This document shows positions 58,004-64,000 of a stretch of 64,000 bases of DNA, in pieces. This DNA comes from Prevotella sp. UBA7764 (GTDB lineage Bacteria; Bacteroidota; Bacteroidia; Bacteroidales; Bacteroidaceae), in assembly GCA_002481295.1 (NCBI GenBank), contig DLDU01000042.1:241-64240 (forward strand), in the 5' to 3' direction. Position 1 is the stretch's first letter, and each line of letters opens with the position of its first letter. The translations under genes and the position numbers were made by a program. The notes below the pieces were generated by a model. The model was given only the letters and a program-made list of their open reading frames with translations, was not told where the DNA came from and searched no databases.

Positions 58004-59995
58004 ATGGTAAGAATTCACAATTCAAAGATAAGCTCATGCAGATGGATAGGTCCGTTTGTAGCCTTGTTACTGAATCTGCTGATAGCTTTGGGCATGTACT
58101 TCATCGCCCGAGTGGAATTTCTGTTGGAAAACTACAGCTACTTTTCAGAGGATCTGACGTTCAGCCATCTGTGCAGTCTGTTTGCCGGCTCTCTGCCTTT
58201 TGACAAGTCGGCCATAGCCTACACCAATTCTCTCTACATACTGATGATGCTCTTCCCCCTCTGGCTGAAGGAGACCCCTGTCTATCACAAGGTGTGCAAG
58301 TGGCTGTTCATCGTGGTAAATACGATAGCACTGGTCATCAATCTGTGCGACTCGGTCTATTTCCCCTATACCTTGCGCCGCACCACGACGAGCGTCTTCC
58401 ATGAGTTCCGCAACGAGACCAACCTGGGTGATGTCTTCTGGGGAGAGCTGTTGGGTCACTGGTATCTGCTTCTGCTGGCCATCGTAGTTGTGTGGCTTGC
58501 TTGGAAGCTCTACGTCATGCCGCGCACCGATGCCAAGCAGTTGCTCACCGTGAAGCAGCGGTTGATATATACGGGTGTCTACACCGTGTTGCTGGTCTTC
58601 ACGGGCTATATGACCGTGGGAGCCTGCCGTGGGGGCTGGGCTTCGGGCATCCGTCCGATCACCATCAACAATGCCAACGAGTATGTAGATCGCCCCACCG
58701 AGTGTGCTTTGGTACTCAACACACCCTTCTCACTGATTCGTACGGTCAACAAAGACGTGTTTGAGGTGCCCAATTACTATACCAGTCTCGATGAGTCCGG
58801 CAAGGTCTTCACGCCGATTCACAATCAGCAAACCGTTAATGCACCGGACACGATGAAGCGCAAGAATGTGGTGGTGCTTATTGTTGAAAGTTTCGGCCGC
58901 GAGTATATCGGCGGACTCAACAAGATGTATTTTGGCGGTAAGTACAAGGGCTACACGCCCAATGTCGACAAGCTCATCGAGAAGAGTGCCGTGTGGTATT
59001 ACTCTTTCTGTAACGGTCGCAAGAGCATCGACGGCATGCCTTCCGTGCTTTGCGGCATACCAATGTTTAAGGAGCCCTTTGTGCTCACGCCGTCATCGAT
59101 GAACAGCTACACGAGCATGGCAGGATTGTTGGACAAGGAGGGCTACACCACTTCTTTCTTCCATGGTGCCAACCGTGGTTCGATGGGTTTCCTGGCTTTC
59201 TCCAAGAAGGTGGGCTTCCAGCAATACTATGGCCGTCAGGACTTTGACCAGGACAGCCGTTTTGGAGGTGACAAGCAGTACGACGGTCACTGGGGCATTT
59301 GGGACGAGCCTTTCCTGCAATACTGGTGTGCCAAGCTCGGCACGATGAAGCAGCCCTTTATGTCGGCTTGCTTCACGGTGAGCTCCCATACGCCGTATGT
59401 GATCCCCGAGAAATATAAGAAGGTGTATCCCGAGGAGGGCATTGTCATCCACAAGTGCATCCGCTATACCGACATGGCCATCGGCAAGTTCTTCCGCGAG
59501 GCCGAGAAACAGCCATGGTTCAAGAATACCATCTTTGTGCTGACCAGTGACCACACCAATCTCAGTGACCACCAGCAATACCAGACCGACATCGGCGGCT
59601 TCTGCTCACCGATCATTGTCTACGATCCTACGGCCAAGCTCGTCAAGCCCGGTATGCGCAATGCCATTGCCCAGCAGATCGACATCCTGCCGACGGTGCT
59701 CGGTGCTTTAGGCTATAACAAGCCCTTCCTCAGCTTTGGCTGCAACCTGCTCGCCACGCCCGACGATGACACCTATGCCGTCAACTATCTCAACGGCATC
59801 TATCAGTATGTCAAGCACGGCTATACCATGCAGTTCGACGGCAACAAAGTCGTGGGCATGTATAAGCTCACCGACCTGCTGATGCAGCACAACCTTGTCG
59901 GTCGCGTGTCCCAACAGGCACAGATGGAGCGCGAGCTCAAGGCGATCATCTATCAGTATATGTATCGTATGGTTCATGACAGACTGCACCCATGA
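58004..59995 (+). CDS. LTA-synthase-like / alkaline-phosphatase-superfamily membrane transferase
   Basis: A 663-residue protein with five N-terminal membrane helices (to about 205) and a large extracytoplasmic sulfatase-fold domain. Motifs of the phosphoglycerol/phosphoethanolamine transferase group are present: VVVLIVESFGREYIGG (metal-binding Glu), a candidate nucleophile Ser341 in NGRKSIDGMPSV where the Gram-positive enzymes have Thr, and VLTSDHTNLSDH near the C-terminus. It should transfer a phospho-headgroup to an envelope lipid or glycan; since the organism has no lipoteichoic acid, the acceptor is unknown. It overlaps the LpxL-like gene by 4 bp. Confidence 0.85.
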   Translation: MVRIHNSKISSCRWIGPFVALLLNLLIALGMYFIARVEFLLENYSYFSEDLTFSHLCSLFAGSLPFDKSAIAYTNSLYILMMLFPLWLKETPVYHKVCKWLFIVVNTIALVINLCDSVYFPYTLRRTTTSVFHEFRNETNLGDVFWGELLGHWYLLLLAIVVVWLAWKLYVMPRTDAKQLLTVKQRLIYTGVYTVLLVFTGYMTVGACRGGWASGIRPITINNANEYVDRPTECALVLNTPFSLIRTVNKDVFEVPNYYTSLDESGKVFTPIHNQQTVNAPDTMKRKNVVVLIVESFGREYIGGLNKMYFGGKYKGYTPNVDKLIEKSAVWYYSFCNGRKSIDGMPSVLCGIPMFKEPFVLTPSSMNSYTSMAGLLDKEGYTTSFFHGANRGSMGFLAFSKKVGFQQYYGRQDFDQDSRFGGDKQYDGHWGIWDEPFLQYWCAKLGTMKQPFMSACFTVSSHTPYVIPEKYKKVYPEEGIVIHKCIRYTDMAIGKFFREAEKQPWFKNTIFVLTSDHTNLSDHQQYQTDIGGFCSPIIVYDPTAKLVKPGMRNAIAQQIDILPTVLGALGYNKPFLSFGCNLLATPDDDTYAVNYLNGIYQYVKHGYTMQFDGNKVVGMYKLTDLLMQHNLVGRVSQQAQMERELKAIIYQYMYRMVHDRLHP

Positions 59996-60966
59996 AAAAG
60001 TTCTTTAGCTATATTGCTTACCTCATCGTGGCGGGACTGTGGTATCTGCTGTCGCTGCTGCCTTTCTGCGTGCTGTATGTGTTCTCCGACCTGCTCTATC
60101 TCCTTGCGGGGCGGTTGGTGCATTACCGTCACCGAGTGATTTGGAAGAATCTCCGCGAAAGTTTTCCCGAGAAAAGCGAGCGGGAGTTGCGGCAGATGGA
60201 GCATGCCTTCTACCGTCAGTTCTGCGACTATCTGATGGAAACCATCAAGATGATGACCATCAGCAAGAAGGAGCTGAAGCGACGTATGCACATTTCTGCA
60301 CCCGAAAGCTTCTGGCAGTGTTTGGACAACAATCAGAGCATTGCCGTCTATCTCGGCCATCTCTTCAACTGGGAATACATGACTTCGCTGCCTTTCTGGG
60401 TGGCCGATGACGTACAGTGCTGCGAGATCTACCATTCGTTGGAGAATGCTTATTTCGACAGTCTCTTCCTTCGTGCGCGTGAACGTCAACATGCCCTGTG
60501 CATCCCGATGATGGAGTCCTTGCGTCGCATCATCGGCTTCGGCAAAACCCACCGCGCCATTGTCGTGGGCTATATTGCCGATCAGGTGCCCTTCTGGAAC
60601 AATATCCATCACTGGGTAGACTTCCTGCATCACGACACACCGGTGCTCACGGGTGCCGAGCGTATTGCCAAGCACACCAACGAAGCCTGCTTCTATGCCT
60701 ATATGCGGCGGACGCGGCGCGGCTATTACACTTGCGAGATGAAGCTCATCACGCTGGAGCCCAAGAAGAGCAAGGATTTCGAGATCACCGACGCTTATTT
60801 CCGCCTGCTCGAAGACAACATTCGTGAGCAGCCCAGTCTTTATCTCTGGAGTCACAACCGATGGAAGCGTACACGCGAGGAATTTAATATCCGATACAAT
60901 GCCGCCACGGGCAAGGTGGATCTGCGCGACCTTGATGTCATCAAGCGCGAGAAAGGAATCAACTGA
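59992..60966 (+). CDS. Lipid A biosynthesis acyltransferase (LpxL/HtrB-like)
   Basis: A 324-residue inner-membrane acyltransferase with one N-terminal helix (about 8-40). The catalytic H-x4-E motif is His123 to Glu128 in HLFNWE. The rest follows the LpxL pattern (WKNLRESFPEKSERELRQM early, VGYIADQVPFW, and a C-terminal LYLWSHNRWKRTREEF typical of the family). It adds a secondary acyl chain to lipid A. The ATGA overlap with the preceding transferase indicates tight coupling of acylation with headgroup modification. Confidence 0.93.
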   Translation: MKKFFSYIAYLIVAGLWYLLSLLPFCVLYVFSDLLYLLAGRLVHYRHRVIWKNLRESFPEKSERELRQMEHAFYRQFCDYLMETIKMMTISKKELKRRMHISAPESFWQCLDNNQSIAVYLGHLFNWEYMTSLPFWVADDVQCCEIYHSLENAYFDSLFLRARERQHALCIPMMESLRRIIGFGKTHRAIVVGYIADQVPFWNNIHHWVDFLHHDTPVLTGAERIAKHTNEACFYAYMRRTRRGYYTCEMKLITLEPKKSKDFEITDAYFRLLEDNIREQPSLYLWSHNRWKRTREEFNIRYNAATGKVDLRDLDVIKREKGIN

Positions 60967-61008
60967 TACATCGCCGCTTTCAAACAATAAGACAGTCATC
61001 AACAGCCT

Positions 61009-61845
61009 ATGATATTTGTCAGGGATAAAGGACGGATGTGTAACAACATCCTGCAATATGCTCATCTCTATGCATGGGGACGCGAGCACCACCGTGCCAC
61101 GTTGTCCATGCGCTTCGCCTATAAATATCGCTATTTCCATATCTGCGACACGCCCCATCACAGTATGGTCTGGTATCTGATGGGCAAATACGGCGCGAAG
61201 CTCCATCTGTTGCCCGTCGTCACCTTTCCCTTTCACGAAGGCGACACGACACAGCAGGAACAAGCGTTGCTCCGCCATCGCCATTGTGTGGCAGAGGGCT
61301 GGGGCGTGCGCTTCTACGATCTCTTTCTGAAATACAAGCAGGAGATTATCCGCCTCTTTGCTTTCCATGATGATGTCGAGGCCACGGTGGCCCGGCGCAT
61401 GCGTGATGCGGAGGGCGCTGCTTCGTCGGGAACTGGCGCCGTGATACGTTTGGGCGTGCACATCCGTCGTGGAGATTATGCCACGTGGCAAGGCGGTCGC
61501 TACCTCTACACCGATGAGCAATATCTGAACATCATCCGGCAGACGATGGCCTTGTACACTGACCGCAGGGTGATGGCCTATATCTGCGGCAATGATCCTC
61601 AGCTCAACAGACAGCTGTATATCGACACATTAGGAGCGGAACACGTTTGCTTTCCCGACGGTAATCCCGGTGAGGACCTCTGTCTGCTCTCGCACTGTGA
61701 TGCCCTCATCGGTGCTCCCAGCACGTTTACCCTTGTCGCCTCGATGTATCGTGACACGCCACTTTACTGGATCGAGGATCCCGACATCCTGCTTAGTCCA
61801 CAAAGCTTCAGCTGTTTTGACGAACTCTTCAGAAGAATACATTGA
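61009..61845 (+). CDS. GT11-like (alpha-1,2-fucosyltransferase family) glycosyltransferase
   Basis: A 278-residue cytoplasmic glycosyltransferase. The N-terminus (MIFVRDKGRMCNNILQYAHLYAWG) resembles the GT11 opening strand, and the donor-binding motif is LGVHIRRGDYATW with His151, Arg153 and Asp156. A later block (GAEHVCFPDGNPGEDLCLLSHCDALIGAPSTFTLVASMY) matches the family's third conserved region. It probably adds fucose to a surface glycan or LPS core, although the N-terminal motif is divergent (CNN instead of GNQ), so another sugar is possible. It lies 42 bp after the acyltransferase gene. Confidence 0.7.
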   Translation: MIFVRDKGRMCNNILQYAHLYAWGREHHRATLSMRFAYKYRYFHICDTPHHSMVWYLMGKYGAKLHLLPVVTFPFHEGDTTQQEQALLRHRHCVAEGWGVRFYDLFLKYKQEIIRLFAFHDDVEATVARRMRDAEGAASSGTGAVIRLGVHIRRGDYATWQGGRYLYTDEQYLNIIRQTMALYTDRRVMAYICGNDPQLNRQLYIDTLGAEHVCFPDGNPGEDLCLLSHCDALIGAPSTFTLVASMYRDTPLYWIEDPDILLSPQSFSCFDELFRRIH

Positions 61846-61882
61846 TCGGGGGGATTTTTTTCCGCTGACATGTCATAGGGAT

Positions 61883-62923
61883 ATGACGATAAAGACTATG
61901 AGTAAAGATATGAATGAAAAGGTAAGTATTATATCCGCAGTGTATCAGGTAAAGCCCTATCTGCCTCAATTTCTTGATTCCATCCTTGCGCAGTCGTTCC
62001 GGGACTGGAAGCTCTATTTGGTCGACGACGGCAGTACCGACGGCGGAGGAGCGCTCTGCGATGACTATGTCCGCCGTGATGGGCGTATCGTGGTGATGCA
62101 TCAGAAAAATCAGGGCCCGGCGATGGCACGTCAGCACGCTCTGGACCATTGCACGGGAGAATATGTCTATTTTGCGGACAGCGACGACTGGCTGGAGCCA
62201 AATCTCCTGCAGCGCATGGTCGAGACCTTGGAGCAGCAACAAAGCGACGTGGTCATCATCGACTACTATCGCAATACGGCGAATGAGCAGACCTGTCATC
62301 AGTCACATGGACCGCAAATAGAGAATCTCAATACTCACGAGGCCTTGCTCAGCATCTATTGCGACCGCATACCTTGCTATTTGTGGACATATATGATGAA
62401 ACGCGATGTCCAGCAAGAACGCATCTACAATAAAGCCATTTATGAGGATCATTCCACCATTCTGAAATGGATGTCGCATGCCCGAAAGATCACCTTGCTG
62501 CATGAGCCTCTCTATCACTATCGCCAGCGGGCCGGCAGCATTCTGCACAGTATCAGCAGCATCAGAGCCAACACCACACTGTTTTATGCGGTATTGGACC
62601 GTTATGATTTCCTGCGAAGAAACCATCTGTTGGAGGACCAGCAGAAAAAGGTGGATGCTTACACCGTCCACATTTTCCTGAAGATGTGTAAGGATATCTC
62701 GCGCAGCAATACCTCTTTCCATGAGAAGATGAAAAGCGTGCATGATATTCGCCGGGCCATTAAAGCCTTCTCCTGGTATTCGCCAATGAGCCTCGGCACG
62801 AAATACTATTTGCGTCAATGCTTCATGCGCATGAGCCCCAAACTGTTTGTTCATGCGGTAGGCGGAACCTCGCTGTTCTCCAAACCTATCCCCAAATTAA
62901 AAAGAAGGTTGAGGCGAAAGTAA
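61883..62923 (+). CDS. Family 2 glycosyltransferase
   Basis: A 346-residue GT-A enzyme: VSIISAVYQVKPYLPQFLDSILAQ at the N-terminus, LVDDGSTDGGG, and FADSDDWLEPN with the metal-binding Asp residues. The C-terminal half is basic and helical (FHEKMKSVHDIRRAIKAF, KLKRRLRRK), suggesting membrane association. Starts at 61883, 61898 and 61910 are all possible; the frame is open further upstream but there overlaps the preceding gene. It probably extends the same surface glycan as the GT11-like enzyme. Confidence 0.9.
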   Translation: MTIKTMSKDMNEKVSIISAVYQVKPYLPQFLDSILAQSFRDWKLYLVDDGSTDGGGALCDDYVRRDGRIVVMHQKNQGPAMARQHALDHCTGEYVYFADSDDWLEPNLLQRMVETLEQQQSDVVIIDYYRNTANEQTCHQSHGPQIENLNTHEALLSIYCDRIPCYLWTYMMKRDVQQERIYNKAIYEDHSTILKWMSHARKITLLHEPLYHYRQRAGSILHSISSIRANTTLFYAVLDRYDFLRRNHLLEDQQKKVDAYTVHIFLKMCKDISRSNTSFHEKMKSVHDIRRAIKAFSWYSPMSLGTKYYLRQCFMRMSPKLFVHAVGGTSLFSKPIPKLKRRLRRK

Positions 62924-63017
62924 TGATAGGGTGGGAAGTCTTCTTGTCAGAAGGCTTCCAGCTCATGTGAAGAAAAAGTCACTGTTCGGTCTATATATTA
63001 TAAGGGTGTTGTTGGTA

Positions 63018-63803
63018 TCAGCGGCTTTCTTTTTCTTCTTTTCGCTTATTGAGCAAGTCGCGCTCTATGATCTTGGCAACTAACAGGAATTGGTATTCGC
63101 CTATCAGTGTGCTGTGGATCAGTCCGGCAACGCCATTGCGGAACCCGCCAGAGAGAACATAGTCGCGGAAGGAATGCCACAATGGACGCAACAGCAGGGC
63201 GGCCACCCCATAGTGCTTGTTGGCGCGCTTCTCCACTTCGTTGTCGGAATAGCGGTTGTTTTTTTCAGCCACGTCTCTGACATAATTCTCCGCCAGGTGC
63301 ACGAGATTCAGCCCCGGTTGCCAACGGATATGCTCCACGCGGCCTTTGACTTGCGGAATAGAATGTACATAAGGAGGCCACGTCGTCCTTTCTTTGATGA
63401 AGAACCGCAGTTGGTCGTCGCCGGGTGTACCTTTTTTCAACTGATTCATAAAGCGGTTGTGACGCGAAATAAACAGTCCTTGCGGACAATCGTCGGTGCC
63501 AATGCGCTGATAGAGATAGTCGTGCAGCTCGGGTGTCACCAGTTCGTCGGCATCCACCACCAGCACCCAACTGTAGGTAGCTTGATGGATGGCAAAATCG
63601 CGCGCTGGCTCACAGATGGCATATTGCCCTTTGGGAAACGTCACCACGCGGCATCCCCGGGTGAGCGCGATGTCACGGGTGTGGTCAGTGCTCTCCATGT
63701 CGCACACCACGATCTCGTCGAAGTCTTTCACGCTGTCGAGTACTTCCGCTAAATGTCGCTCGGCGTTGTAGGTGTTGATCACCACTGATATCTTGTTGTT
63801 CAT
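63018..63803 (-). CDS. Family 2 glycosyltransferase, WaaE/KdtX-like (LPS core)
   Basis: A 261-residue transferase of the LPS-core type: ISVVINTYNAERHLAEVLDSV, DEIVVCDMESTDHTRDIA, and the metal site VLVVDADELVTPEL. The block RWQPGLNLVHLAENYVRDVAEKNNRYS and a C-terminal amphipathic, basic tail fit WaaE-like beta-1,4-glucosyltransferases that act on heptose or Kdo regions. The ATG at 63803 is preferred, because the promoter box at 63856-63863 lies downstream of an in-frame ATG at 63890. It is transcribed divergently from the gene that begins at 63951. Confidence 0.88.
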   Translation of the reverse strand: MNNKISVVINTYNAERHLAEVLDSVKDFDEIVVCDMESTDHTRDIALTRGCRVVTFPKGQYAICEPARDFAIHQATYSWVLVVDADELVTPELHDYLYQRIGTDDCPQGLFISRHNRFMNQLKKGTPGDDQLRFFIKERTTWPPYVHSIPQVKGRVEHIRWQPGLNLVHLAENYVRDVAEKNNRYSDNEVEKRANKHYGVAALLLRPLWHSFRDYVLSGGFRNGVAGLIHSTLIGEYQFLLVAKIIERDLLNKRKEEKESR

Positions 63804-63855
63804 CGCGTGCATTTGGTTGTTTATCTTTCTTCTATGTGTTTTCTTTGGGTACTTG

Positions 63856-63886
63856 CAAAAATAAGCAATTATCTTGTAACAGCAAA
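63856..63886 (-). promoter_or_regulatory. Promoter of the WaaE-like gene
   Basis: The minus strand carries TTTG (63886-63883), 19 nt, then TATTTTTG (63863-63856), a full consensus promoter about 53 nt before the ATG. Confidence 0.8.
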
Positions 63887-63938
63887 ACACTTCCCTATTT
63901 TTTCCTTTCTTCCCACTACTTTATTGGGAAAGAATCGT

Positions 63939-63946
63939 TATCTTTG
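63939..63946 (+). promoter_or_regulatory. -7 box for the last gene
   Basis: TATCTTTG ends 4 nt before the ATG at 63951, predicting another near-leaderless mRNA. No good -33 element is visible. Confidence 0.55.
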
Positions 63947-63950
63947 TAGC

Positions 63951-64000
63951 ATGAACATCAAAATAGGAATGGACGCGAAGCGCATCGTGCGCAATGCGTC
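63951..64000 (+). CDS. N-terminus of a probable family 4-type glycosyltransferase (cut by the window)
   Basis: Only MNIKIGMDAKRIVRNA is visible. This start resembles Bacteroidetes GT4 enzymes that open with an IGMDAKR-type strand and a glycine-rich loop. The envelope-glycan context supports the guess, but the call rests on 16 residues. Confidence 0.5.
   Translation, partial: MNIKIGMDAKRIVRNA

Noticed and set aside
59974..61521. A 515-codon minus-strand frame opposite the LpxL-like and GT11-like genes
   Set aside because: It spans two well-supported genes and their intergenic gap, and has no motif of its own.
61670..61882. N-terminal extension of the GT2 gene at 61883
   Set aside because: It would overlap the end of the GT11-like gene by 176 bp, and the GT2 fold begins only after 61910.

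Overview
The window looks like chromosomal DNA from a Prevotella-type member of the Bacteroidales. It encodes SusC/SusD pairs, a hybrid two-component regulator (HTCS), BACON-type lipoproteins, a fused SecDF and a Fur-MutY pair. Nearly every recognisable promoter has the Bacteroidetes form, TTTG about 19-20 nt upstream of TAnnTTTG. Functions below are inferred from motifs read by eye; no database search was possible.

Layout. 1-1210: small hypothetical genes and a gamma-carbonic-anhydrase-like protein. 1449-9033: polysaccharide utilisation locus 1 (PUL1: SusC, SusD, a CBM6-like protein, a GH43 enzyme). 9130-9490: a non-coding repeat element. 9735-12571: two AAA-type ATPase genes. 12774-17273: M16 peptidase, Fur-family regulator, MutY. 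17545-35719: PUL2 (SusC, SusD, two DUF4859-type lipoproteins of which one carries a zincin HEIGH motif, a GH146-type enzyme, a small lipoprotein, an HTCS, and a convergent GH127-type enzyme). 36200-49785: housekeeping genes (tRNA-Gln, ADP-ribosylglycohydrolase, SecDF, endonuclease/exonuclease/phosphatase-fold membrane protein, rhomboid protease, HU, glutaminyl cyclase, a C26-M19 fusion hydrolase, an Lrp regulator, three FKBP isomerases). 49911-64000: a sirtuin, an outer-membrane barrel, a glycosyltransferase/flippase pair, and an envelope cluster (MiaB, MsbA-like ABC exporter, LTA-synthase-like transferase, LpxL-like acyltransferase, three glycosyltransferases and the start of a fourth).

How the genes fit together. 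The glycan loci centre on L-arabinofuranose. PUL1 has a GH43-type hydrolase, and PUL2 has two proteins with the Glu/Cys zinc-cysteine centre of beta-L-arabinofuranosidases. Because PUL2 also carries a protein with a metallopeptidase-like motif, arabinosylated cell-wall glycoprotein (extensin type) is an attractive but unproven substrate. The glutaminyl cyclase matches the many exported proteins here whose mature N-terminus is predicted to be Gln. The right-hand end builds and exports envelope lipids and glycans.

The most unusual non-coding signal is a roughly 350 bp intergenic element present twice in inverted orientation (9130-9490 and 43190-43545). It contains 22-bp tandem units and a 3' hairpin that is formed differently in each copy. 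Unrelated 22-bp triplets occur at two further intergenic sites.
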